In this document: positions 1 through 5,572 of the stretch, piece by piece
How positions within the stretch are numbered: the first letter of the stretch is position 1
Layout of the letters: every line of letters starts with the position of its first letter
Source: Candidatus Stahliibacteriota bacterium CG08_land_8_20_14_0_20_40_26
Lineage (GTDB): Bacteria; Hydrothermota; UBA3073
NCBI GenBank assembly: GCA_002774315.1
Contig: PEYP01000082.1
Span: 1 to 7,288, forward strand
Length of the DNA: 7,288 bases
Direction: 5' to 3'
Position numbers and translations under genes: made by a program
Notes under the pieces: generated by a model
Told to the model about the DNA's origin: nothing
Seen by the model: the letters and a program-made list of their open reading frames with translations, nothing else
Database searches by the model: none

Positions 1-571
1 TTAAGTTTAAATTACTTAGTAAATAATTGGAAAATCTTATAGAAAAATCCTCAAACTCACTCTTTAGAATTCGTTTTTCCAATATACTGAAATTATTAGC
101 AATCTTATCGATATACTTCGAAATCGCACGTTTGAAGGTAGCTACCAGGTATCTCTTGTCATATTGTTTGATATTAGTCATAAAATCATCATACTTTAAT
201 GTGCGGTTAATTGTCATTAAATATATTTTCCTGAACTCGAGGTCGTATTTAAGGTTTAAAATCATATACTCATATATTCCATTTATATTTAGGGAATTAA
301 GCTTAACTACATCAAAAACAAAGTGAATAAGTTGAGCATTTGTAAATCTCAGTAATTGAAAGACTTCTTGAAAGATAATAAAACTGCGAGGATAGGTTTT
401 TACATAATCGGATAAATCATTTATATTCCATTCTTTCTTTGACCCTAGTAAAGATATCTCCTCCTTCATTTCATCAACTAGAATATTTGTATGTCTAAAT
501 TCATCCTGAATAAACTCAAAAAAAGAGATCTTAGACGCGAAGTCAATATAAATATCATTTGGATTTGTCAT
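1..571 (-). CDS. Unknown protein, probable restriction-endonuclease partner (C-terminus outside window)
   Basis: The minus-strand frame opens with ATG at 571 and stays open for 190 codons to the window edge, so the C-terminus is missing. The protein starts MTNPNDIYIDF and is rich in aromatic and charged residues. I see no signal peptide, no membrane segment and no PD-(D/E)XK motif in the visible part. A notable stretch around residues 80-91 reads LRFTNAQLIHFV. The start is well supported: the ATG follows the stop codon of the upstream methyltransferase directly (TAAATG), and GGGAGG lies 7 nt upstream inside the methyltransferase's last codons, so the two genes are probably translationally coupled. 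A gene stitched like this behind a DNA methyltransferase is most often the cognate restriction enzyme. That is inference from position; I do not recognise the family. Confidence 0.7.
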   Translation of the reverse strand, partial: MTNPNDIYIDFASKISFFEFIQDEFRHTNILVDEMKEEISLLGSKKEWNINDLSDYVKTYPRSFIIFQEVFQLLRFTNAQLIHFVFDVVKLNSLNINGIYEYMILNLKYDLEFRKIYLMTINRTLKYDDFMTNIKQYDKRYLVATFKRAISKYIDKIANNFSILEKRILKSEFEDFSIRFSNYLLSNLNL

Positions 572-2137
572 TTATTTTCCTCCCTTTGCTATTACCCCGT
601 AAACAAGAAGATATTGATGGGTTATTTCTAAATCATCTTTTAAACTTTGAGTTTTTGAATGTACTCCATCTTTTGTGACAATTATAATCTCTCTGATCCA
701 TAGATTATCAATATTCAGCATATCCACCACTCTTTTAGCCAGAGGTTCTATATATTTATTTATTCTTACATCTTGTATTTGAATTACAAGAAATCCTCCC
801 TTTTTAATAGAAGCTAAATCTTGTTCTACAATATTTTTTAATTCTGTTAAATAACAATTAATGTTTGAATAAGAGAGTTTATTACTTAATAATGGAGATT
901 TGATAAAAAGCAATTCTTTAGTTTTTTGATCTCGCTCTCTGATAAAAGATTCTTTGTTTTTGCGAGTAGAGAGGATTATAGTTGAATATTCCTTACCATT
1001 TGAATATCTGTCAATTACATTTTTGTTCAGATGTTTCTCGAAATCCTTTTCTGGTAGTATCCAAACAGTTGTAGTTTCAAATTCATCTAATTTTTTCTTT
1101 AACAGCGGCTTCTTTAAGGTAGGAATAAGCAAACCGTAATTTACCCCCCTTTCTCTTACACTTAAAGGAGGATGCGTCTTAGGTTTTTCAAAAATCGGTA
1201 GATACTCATGAGCCAAAAGAAGAAAATTATATTTTATACTGTTAGCATACCAAAATCCTGTTGTTTTGCAGTTATGTTGTCGCTTGATAACAAGTTCTTT
1301 TAACTTAAACCCGGCATTTAAATAGACATTTATGAGTTCAAAGCCTAAAGGAATTACATGTTTTTTTCTCCGTGTATCTCCTATTAAAATTGCACATTGT
1401 TTGCCTGGCTTCAGAACTCTAAAACTTTCCTTGGCTACTTTAGACATCTCTTTTAGAAATTCATTTATATCCAAGAATGACAAATCACCTTCTTTAGAAT
1501 CAGTATAGTGAATAATGTTTGCATATGGAGGATGAGCACAGATTAAATCTACGGAATTATTTTTTAATAACGATAGATTTCTGGCGTCGCCAACCGAAAG
1601 TTCCGGTTCGTAAATTTTAAAGTTGCTTTTTTCGTCAATCAAGCGTAATTGTTGTGATTCAACGGTAAAATTTATATTATTCTTTGCTATTTCAATAGCT
1701 TTATCGTTTATGTCAAGAGCTATACACTTTCTGCCTAAAAGCTTACATTCTACAGCCGTTGTTCCAGCGCCACAGAAATAATCTAAAACTAATTTGCCAA
1801 GTTTTGAATATTTGAGAATAACATTTCTTGGGATATAGGGAGACCAATTTCCTCTGTATTCTCCACTGTGGGTAGCCCAATTGCCCCTTTGTTTAAAACT
1901 CCATACTGTAGTATGTTCTTCTTTAAAATCCTTTGGCTGGAGAGTTTTTATTTTTTTTGAGATAGATAAGGAGCTAATATTGACCCCCTTAGACTTAGTA
2001 ATAAGTCTTTCAATATATCTAAACGTAACCCCGTATTTTTGACCAATCTCTATATCAGGAATCCCTTTTGCCTTTTCTTGTAAGATTAGTTTTTGGAGTT
2101 CCTTCTCGGTTTTTAAATTTACTTTTTGATTCCTCAT
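572..2137 (-). CDS. DNA (adenine-N6 or cytosine-N4) methyltransferase with N-terminal HTH and degenerate second half
   Basis: A 521-residue amino-methyltransferase of restriction-modification type. Residues 29-47 (IEIGQKYGVTFRYIERLIT) look like a helix-turn-helix. Residues 75-107 (TTVW, then RGNWSPYIPRNVI) are a motif X-like segment leading into the SAM-binding motif I, DYFCGAGTT, at 119-127. The catalytic motif IV is HPPY at 202-205, with His where Asp, Asn or Ser is usual. This X-I-IV order places motif I before the catalytic motif. Residues 352-515 seem to repeat the fold without motif I (see findings), which would explain the length. The start is ATG at 2137; GAGGT lies about 11 nt upstream, a long spacing. 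The downstream gene follows without a gap. Modification of a specific DNA sequence to protect against a partner nuclease is the likely role; the target sequence cannot be read from the protein. Confidence 0.9.
   Translation of the reverse strand: MRNQKVNLKTEKELQKLILQEKAKGIPDIEIGQKYGVTFRYIERLITKSKGVNISSLSISKKIKTLQPKDFKEEHTTVWSFKQRGNWATHSGEYRGNWSPYIPRNVILKYSKLGKLVLDYFCGAGTTAVECKLLGRKCIALDINDKAIEIAKNNINFTVESQQLRLIDEKSNFKIYEPELSVGDARNLSLLKNNSVDLICAHPPYANIIHYTDSKEGDLSFLDINEFLKEMSKVAKESFRVLKPGKQCAILIGDTRRKKHVIPLGFELINVYLNAGFKLKELVIKRQHNCKTTGFWYANSIKYNFLLLAHEYLPIFEKPKTHPPLSVRERGVNYGLLIPTLKKPLLKKKLDEFETTTVWILPEKDFEKHLNKNVIDRYSNGKEYSTIILSTRKNKESFIRERDQKTKELLFIKSPLLSNKLSYSNINCYLTELKNIVEQDLASIKKGGFLVIQIQDVRINKYIEPLAKRVVDMLNIDNLWIREIIIVTKDGVHSKTQSLKDDLEITHQYLLVYGVIAKGGK
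579..584 (-). promoter_or_regulatory. Ribosome binding site for the gene starting at 571
   Basis: The minus strand reads GGGAGG, 7 nt before ATG at 571. It lies within the final Lys-Gly-Gly-Lys codons of the methyltransferase. This decides the start of the downstream gene and supports coupled translation. Confidence 0.75.
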
Positions 2138-2230
2138 GTTGTTTTTTACCTCATCCTTACAATAGATATTTGAACAGGCAATGTAATAGTCTTTTATTTC
2201 TTTAGTATTGGATCAAATTGAGGATTATGG

Positions 2231-2259
2231 TTTTTAGAGAATTGCATTACCGATGTCAA
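2231..2259 (-). promoter_or_regulatory. Possible promoter of the methyltransferase operon
   Basis: On the minus strand, TTGACA (2259-2254) is followed after 17 nt by TAAAAA (2236-2231). The -35 matches consensus perfectly and the spacing is ideal, but the -10 matches TATAAT at only 4 of 6 positions and lacks the conserved final T. Predicted transcription would start near 2224, about 87 nt before the methyltransferase ATG. No other candidate is nearer. Confidence 0.4.
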
Positions 2260-2265
2260 AACAAG

Positions 2266-2484
2266 TTAAGCCTGCCATTTGCCTAACTCCATATACGCGA
2301 GTATATTCGGATATAATTCTAATTTAGGAGTATATCCAAATGGGTTAGATATAGTTCCTTTATTGGAAAGTACTGTTGCGATACCATCAAGTTTAGCCAA
2401 TGCTCTGTCTGCTTCTGATAGCAGATTTCTGAGTTTGCTATTGTAATTAATAGGCAGTGAGGATTTAAGTCTGGCCTCCCGTAC
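2266..2484 (-). pseudogene. Remnant of a Fic-family protein N-terminal domain
   Basis: One minus-strand frame is open between stops at 2487-2485 and 2268-2266 (72 codons) and has no convincing start. Residues 10-41 (core at 2457-2362) contain LPINYNSKLRNLLSEADRAL followed by AKLDGIATVLSN. This closely resembles the Fic_N segment that precedes the Fic AMPylase domain (typical pattern: INYD..L..LLSEADRALG.LDGI...LPN). Intact proteins of this type are about 350-380 residues and continue with an SS.IEGT inhibitory helix and the HPF(x)DGNGR catalytic loop. Neither is present, and the frame ends about 30 residues later. I therefore call it a decayed fragment. The same frame resumes after the stop for about 23 codons (ending NHNPQFDPILKK) at 2265-2185, which I cannot assign. 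Confidence 0.65.
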
Positions 2485-2490
2485 TTAAAT
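2463..2490. repeat. AAGT/ACTT hairpin 1
   Basis: A perfect inverted repeat: ATTTAAGT (2463-2470) and ACTTAAAT (2483-2490), separated by 12 nt. It belongs to a set of three similar hairpins in this intergenic region. Confidence 0.6.
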
Positions 2491-2501
2491 TGATTCTTCT
2501 C

Positions 2502-2529
2502 TTTTAAGTCCAGTTTTCCTGACTTAAAA
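2502..2529. repeat. AAGT/ACTT hairpin 2
   Basis: A perfect 9-bp inverted repeat: TTTTAAGTC (2502-2510) and GACTTAAAA (2521-2529), with a 10-nt loop. It is the same size as hairpin 1 and begins 39 bp after it. It sits at the left edge of the MITE-like element. Confidence 0.6.
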
Positions 2530-2806
2530 TTAGGGAATGTCCCAAAGTTACGTGATATCGTTAAAGCCATCTATATTGAATGTCAACAAGTTACATTTCA
2601 ATAGGATGATTTATTAACCAGAATTTATTAAACGAAGTAAGTTTCATATCAAGCAATTCATTATTGTGTTTGCAAAAGCAAGCTTTTGCACTCCATCTTC
2701 TTCTTAATAGCTTTTGGAGTGCAGTGGCTTGCCACTGCTGATAACAGATAGCTTTACTTTGCTATTTTTTGTCATCACGAGAGTTTGGGACAACGTCTAA
2801 AATTAA
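2524..2806. mobile_element. MITE-like inverted-repeat element without a gene
   Basis: The left arm TGTCCCAAAGTTACGTGAT (2538-2556) is matched on the opposite strand by TGTCCCAAACTCTCGTGAT (2792-2774), with 16 of 19 positions identical. Similarity continues outwards more weakly (TTAAAATTAG at 2524 against TTAATTTTAG at 2806-2797). The enclosed ~255 bp has no credible ORF and contains a pair of inverted palindromic modules (2672-2738). I see no clear target-site duplication, so the exact ends are uncertain and the family is unknown. A non-autonomous element of 250-280 bp is the simplest reading. Confidence 0.45.
2672..2738. repeat. Inverted pair of 24-nt palindromic modules
   Basis: Arm 1 (2672-2695) is GCAAAAGCAAGCTTTTGC followed by ACTCCA. 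Arm 2, read on the minus strand (2738-2715), is GCAGTGGCAAGCCACTGC followed by ACTCCA. Each arm can fold alone into an ~8-bp hairpin, and the two arms can also pair with each other through ACTCCA and GCAAGC. The arms differ only at three positions on each side of the hairpin (AAA/TTT against GTG/CAC), and those differences preserve pairing. The spacer is 19 nt. Confidence 0.7.
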
Positions 2807-2816
2807 AATCTAATTC

Positions 2817-2840
2817 TAAGTTAACACTCCCTGACTTAGA
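2817..2840. repeat. AAGT/ACTT hairpin 3
   Basis: CTAAGT (2817-2822) and ACTTAG (2835-2840) form an inverted repeat with a 12-nt loop. The loop ends CTCCCTG, resembling TTTTCCTG at the same place in hairpin 2. It lies just outside the right arm of the MITE-like element, as hairpin 2 flanks the left arm. Confidence 0.5.
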
Positions 2841-2882
2841 GTAACTTTATTTATCATCGCTCAAATCCTGTTTCTATATATA

Positions 2883-2896
2883 GGGTCATTTGACCC
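2883..2896. promoter_or_regulatory. 14-bp palindromic operator candidate
   Basis: GGGTCATTTGACCC is a 6-bp perfect inverted repeat around a central TT. It begins 6 bp downstream of the -10 box of the minus-strand promoter at 2903-2931, so it covers the predicted transcription start. That is a classic repressor position. The regulator is not in the window. Confidence 0.6.
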
Positions 2897-2902
2897 AATT
2901 CT

Positions 2903-2931
2903 ATTATACTACCAAACAAAAGAAATGTCAA
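2903..2931 (-). promoter_or_regulatory. Consensus sigma-70 promoter reading towards the Fic remnant
   Basis: The minus strand carries TTGACA (2931-2926), a 17-nt spacer and TATAAT (2908-2903), a perfect match in both boxes and spacing. The predicted start is near 2896, inside the palindrome at 2883-2896. Downstream there is no intact gene until the methyltransferase at 2137. The intervening sequence holds the MITE-like element and the Fic fragment, so this may be the original promoter of a destroyed Fic gene. Confidence 0.75.
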
Positions 2932-2976
2932 GGAAAAATCTTCAAAAATCCCTCAGTTTTTTGTAGTTCCGTTGGA

Positions 2977-3010
2977 TAAAAACAAAAGCCCTTGAGAGAT
3001 TCAGGGGCTT
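2977..3010 (-). terminator. Intrinsic terminator of the gene at 3090-3674
   Basis: On the minus strand a 10-bp stem (AAGCCCCTGA / TCAAGGGCTT, one G-U pair, 5-nt loop; 3010-2986) is followed by the T-rich tract TTTGTTTTTAT (2985-2975). The direction of the T tract and its position about 80 nt after the stop codon of the 3090-3674 gene fit termination of that gene. Confidence 0.8.
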
Positions 3011-3089
3011 AAGGCATCATAAATGCAACCGGATGGGTTCATTATGTGTTATGTGAAGACTCGACCCTATTCGACACTCCAGATAGTTT

Positions 3090-3674
3090 CTATTGCCTTG
3101 TGTCAATGTATCTAAGATCGCCTTCAAATATTGCCTTTACAAAAATTGGCAAAGTGTGTTTAAAAAACGAGTAAAACTGTGCAGTTATTCTAAATTGTAG
3201 TATAGCACTTCTCTTGCCTAAGATAACTACCATGTCGTGGCTAAATCTTTGAATGTGATTCTCGGCATTAATATACTTCAAAAAAATATCAGAATTTGGT
3301 CGAACGCCAATTTCCTTATCTGACTCTACAGTCTTCCTTTTAATCTTATCTACAAAATATTTTTTTTGTTCTTTATTAGAAAAATAATTTTCTACAAATT
3401 CCAATGCTACAAATGCGAGGTAATGCCCTATTTCCACACGTGCCTTTTTAATCTTTTTTGGATCATACTTGCTCAGAATTTTTTGAAAACCTTTACCAAA
3501 CTTTTTGTACCATTCTTGGCACGGCGTTTGCGAACAAATATAATCTTGAGGAATATTTTCTCTGTTCTCAACCTCCTTCAGAGTGGCATAGAGAAACCTA
3601 TCACTGTAGTCATAGAGCCAACCTGTAAAAGTAGCGCATATTTGGTCTAACTCTTTTTGGGTATAGGTTTTCAT
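3090..3674 (-). CDS. Hypothetical protein of unknown function
   Basis: A 194-residue protein, charged and rich in Lys, Phe and Tyr, with no signal peptide and no clear membrane segment. I do not recognise the family. Visible points: an early QICATFTGWLYDYSDRF segment, a central helix-prone, Lys-rich stretch (KYDPKKIKKARVEIGHYL), and a hydrophobic C-terminal third (VVILGKRSAILQFRI, FFKHTLPIFVKAIF). It may be mostly alpha-helical. I prefer ATG at 3674; an in-frame TTG at 3683 would add three residues directly after a TGA stop. Neither has a well-placed Shine-Dalgarno; the only AGGAG (3708-3704) is 29 nt from the ATG. It is monocistronic, with a consensus promoter at 3859-3887 and a terminator at 2977-3010. 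That compact regulatory framing argues that it is a real gene. Confidence 0.75.
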   Translation of the reverse strand: MKTYTQKELDQICATFTGWLYDYSDRFLYATLKEVENRENIPQDYICSQTPCQEWYKKFGKGFQKILSKYDPKKIKKARVEIGHYLAFVALEFVENYFSNKEQKKYFVDKIKRKTVESDKEIGVRPNSDIFLKYINAENHIQRFSHDMVVILGKRSAILQFRITAQFYSFFKHTLPIFVKAIFEGDLRYIDTRQ

Positions 3675-3735
3675 ATTATTCAATCAGAAGTACGTTCTTA
3701 TTTCTCCTATCACTCTAACTTAAGAGCATCACGCG

Positions 3736-3763
3736 ATAATCTTTCTTTTAAAACAACTGTCAA
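3736..3763 (-). promoter_or_regulatory. Weak proximal promoter candidate
   Basis: The minus strand has TTGACA (3763-3758), 16 nt, then GATTAT (3741-3736), which matches TATAAT at 4 of 6 positions. It could give a leader of about 55 nt for the 3090-3674 gene. The distal promoter at 3859-3887 is far stronger. Confidence 0.3.
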
Positions 3764-3800
3764 CATTTCAGATAACGTGTTATATCCAAATTAGAGTTCG

Positions 3801-3840
3801 CCTGCCTGACGCCTGCCCCTCATTGGCGGGGGAGACAGGG
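3801..3840. repeat. GC-rich palindromic intergenic repeat in a leader region
   Basis: This segment contains CCTGCCTGACGCCTGCCCC, then TCATTGGC, then GGGGGAGACAGGG. CCCC (3816-3819) pairs with GGGG, and the flanking CCTG and CAGG pair as well. It is far more GC-rich than its surroundings and shares CCTGCCTGACG with the palindrome at 5634-5653. If the promoter at 3859-3887 is used, it lies in the transcribed leader of the hypothetical gene. Confidence 0.5.
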
Positions 3841-3858
3841 ATATACTTCTATTTTGTG

Positions 3859-3887
3859 ATTATACTATCAATTTAATAAAATGTCAA
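3859..3887 (-). promoter_or_regulatory. Consensus sigma-70 promoter of the hypothetical gene
   Basis: The minus strand has TTGACA (3887-3882), 17 nt, and TATAAT (3864-3859), a perfect consensus. The predicted start near 3852 gives a leader of about 178 nt before the ATG at 3674. It has the same boxes and spacing as the promoter at 2903-2931. Confidence 0.75.
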
Positions 3888-3909
3888 GAAATTTTTTCAG
3901 GAAGGTTCT

Positions 3910-3982
3910 GGGAGGTGTTTTATAACAGGGATTTGAAGAGACCTAGAAGAGAATTTAAGATAGTTATTCAACAGGGACTTGA
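3910..3982. repeat. Degenerate AACAGGGA(C/T)TTG repeats
   Basis: One unit at 3910-3935 (AGGTGTTTTATAACAGGG plus ATTTG) recurs almost unchanged at 5607-5633. A shorter relative, CAACAGGGACTTG, lies at 3969-3981. Both local units are followed by a GA-rich stretch (GAAGAGACCTAGAAGAGA and ACGAGACTTGAAAGAGAC). I see no coding potential; this is a dispersed intergenic repeat. Confidence 0.55.
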
Positions 3983-4025
3983 CGAGACTTGAAAGAGACA
4001 TTAAAGAATTTCTGAGATTGTTACA

Positions 4026-4079
4026 ATAAAGGTCTTTGATCTGATGTCTGTAGTCTTTCGTCTGTGGTCTTTTGTCTGA
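4026..4079. repeat. Degenerate GTCTTT/GTCTG tandem array
   Basis: GTCT recurs about every 6-8 bases (GTCTTTGATCTGATGTCTG, then TAGTCTTTCGTCTGTGG, then TCTTTTGTCTGAT). It is low-complexity intergenic sequence with no gene. The TGAC-rich array at 6502-6557 has a similar character. Confidence 0.5.
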
Positions 4080-4083
4080 TATT

Positions 4084-4116
4084 TTATTTCTATTTTTCAG
4101 CCCGACCCCGTTCCCT
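4084..4116. repeat. 33-bp direct repeat, left copy
   Basis: The 33 bases beginning TTATTTCTATTTTTCAG and ending CCCGTTCCCT are identical to 5571-5603. The two copies lie in the same orientation on either side of the ATPase pseudogene and the sorting-tail fragment. The copies lose similarity immediately outside the 33 bp. Confidence 0.85.
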
Positions 4117-4152
4117 TTCTTTTTACAAGTCTACCACCTGATAATAAGAATT

Positions 4153-4240
4153 AAAGGGTCGCGGTGGGTCGCGAAAGGTCGCGGTAAGTCGGCAGACCAC
4201 AATACAAAGGGTCGCGGTGGGTCGCGAAAGGTCGCGGTAA
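4153..4240. repeat. Duplicated triple GGTCGCG array
   Basis: Two exact 35-bp copies, 4153-4187 and 4206-4240, are 53 bp apart. Each contains GGTCGCG three times at exact 10-bp steps (GGTCGCGGTG GGTCGCGAAA, then GGTCGCGGTAA). The block is strongly GC-rich in an AT-rich setting. It ends 26 bp from the 3' end of the ATPase reading frame. Possible readings are an iteron-like protein-binding array or a dispersed repeat; a weak plus-strand frame across it looks like chance. Confidence 0.8.
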
Positions 4241-4266
4241 TCGAATGTCATATATGCCCGAATCAC

Positions 4267-5478
4267 TCAGCAAAATTTAAGCAAAATTAATGCTTTTTCG
4301 CTCGGTCTATAGGTAAGTTTGCCAAATTTTTCCATGTTAACGATGGCTAGATGTTTCTGTTCTAGTGTTTTTAGTCGCTCTCGTATCTGTGTTTCTTTGA
4401 GATCAAATGCTGTCTGTATTTCAGGATCAGATGATGACGAAGGGCTACGGTCTAAATATTTTAAAATATCGCATTCCTCTTTCGAAGGAATTAATTCCTT
4501 ATGATAACTCAAAATTGTAGAAATGGCAAAATCTGAAGGAATCGGCAATGGTACTACATTTTTAACACCAGTTTTTAATATTTCTCTGCAGAAACGAATA
4601 TATTCGCGTATATTACCATCTGCCAAAAGGACAACTTTTTTAGTAAGGTCCTCTGGAATAATTTTGGCCCCCTTCTTTGAGTCTGCTTTTTCAAGTCTTT
4701 TGTATAATATATCTGAAGCACCTGGTGAACCTGGAACTCCAAGAGGAGGAATATCAGTGTGCCACAAAAAAAGCTGCCTTTCCATAGAATTAGGGTCCTC
4801 CCATAATTTTTTAAATCTATCATCACGAACAGGCCATAAAAGCAATGACGGCTTTTGCATTTTCAAAAATCTAATAATACCCAGCATATTTCCCCGCGTG
4901 GCTCCTGGTAATAAATTGGGATTAGCCTCATCTAATAACAAAAGAATACGACCAAAATTTTCATGTAAGAGCTTAATTGCCCGAGCAATAATAGTGTGTA
5001 CATGATCTTGGGGAATAAATGGTATATACATTTTGGAATAAATTGACTCAACTGAAGCAGGTAATGGACCTCCTCCTGCTTTTATTTGGCGCCCTTCAGT
5101 AATATGAATAATTTTGTCATATTCATTTTTAAGATTTTTCGCGCCAGGACATTTAAAATCCAGAGCCATATTTACAAGTGCGCGAGCAATAAAGCTAAAA
5201 ATTAAACTAATGTTCGGCAGTATAGAAAGGTCTAAACGAATAAACTTTTTTACCTTACTGTAGGCCCTGCAGATTAGACTGGTTTTGCCAACGCCTGCGG
5301 CACCTGTTAAAAGCACACGTGTAATTCCTTGCTCCCCCGCTCACTCTTGAAGAATTTCAATGTGTTTCGAGCGGCCAACAAACAAATCCAAATCTGAAGT
5401 ACTTGTCAAGGGATCAATTTCAAGGTTGGGTTCAGCCTTAAAACCGTAGTACGAATACCAACTCTTGCTTTTAGTCAT
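4267..5478 (-). pseudogene. AAA-family ATPase with C-terminal winged helix, interrupted by an in-frame TGA
   Basis: The full frame runs 403 codons from ATG at 5478 (AGGAG 5 nt upstream) to TGA at 4269-4267, with one internal TGA at codon 46 (5343-5341). The N-terminus (SWYSYYGFKAEPNLEIDPL, then DLFVGRSKHIEILQE) is the usual entry of Orc1/Cdc6-like and AAA_16 ATPases. Walker A is GAAGVGKT at 59-66 and Walker B is ILLLLDEA at 178-185. A sensor-2-like GNIREYIRFCREIL sits at about 288-301, and residues 330-399 resemble a winged helix. Everything after the stop is intact, and GTG at 5316, with AAGGA 8 nt upstream, could restart translation of 349 residues including both Walker motifs. Such ATPases act as nucleotide-driven switches; no specific partner is evident. 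Whether this is a pseudogene, a restart or a base-call error cannot be settled here. Confidence 0.75.
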
Positions 5479-5488
5479 TTTTACTCCT

Positions 5489-5572
5489 TTATCTAATCAA
5501 GACAATTTTTCTTGTTTTAGTAAAGCCAGCGGTGGTCATACGAACAAAATAGATTCCCGATGGAAGGAAATT
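5489..5572 (-). pseudogene. Amputated C-terminal tail of a secreted protein (type IX sorting-like)
   Basis: Twenty-seven codons read NFLPSGIYFVRMTTAG, then FTKTRKIVLIR and TAA (5491-5489). The pattern LPSGIYFVR...G....KK/RKIVLIR is the hallmark end of Por/type IX secretion C-terminal sorting domains (the last strands of a small beta-sandwich). Nothing coding is visible upstream: similarity ends exactly at the 33-bp repeat (5571-5603). The TAA is followed at once by the AGGAG of the ATPase, an arrangement typical of adjacent genes in one operon. This suggests the lost gene once preceded the ATPase. Confidence 0.65.

Noticed and set aside
2319..2570. An 83-codon minus-strand reading frame starting MALTISRNFG.
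   Set aside because: It runs across the left arm of the MITE-like element and overlaps the Fic fragment in another frame; no recognisable domain and no good ribosome binding site.
2746..2770. ATAGC/GCTAT hairpin followed by six Ts, as a plus-strand terminator.
   Set aside because: The stem is only 5 bp with an 8-nt loop, there is no plus-strand gene to terminate, and it lies inside the palindromic element.
2463..2840. The repeated hairpins as a CRISPR array.
   Set aside because: The units are few, unequal and irregularly spaced, with no constant repeat or spacers, and no cas gene is present.
4072..4290. A 72-codon plus-strand reading frame across the GGTCGCG arrays.
   Set aside because: Its sequence is the translation of the repeats and low-complexity flanks, it overlaps the ATPase end, and it has no ribosome binding site.
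4523..5005. A 160-codon plus-strand reading frame.
   Set aside because: It is antisense to the ATPase, whose Walker B and neighbouring conserved segments explain the sequence.
5341..5343. TGA read as a sense codon (recoded Trp or Gly, or selenocysteine).
   Set aside because: TGG is used for Trp throughout, no other gene contains in-frame TGA, the same gene ends with TGA, and no selenocysteine insertion hairpin is evident right after it.
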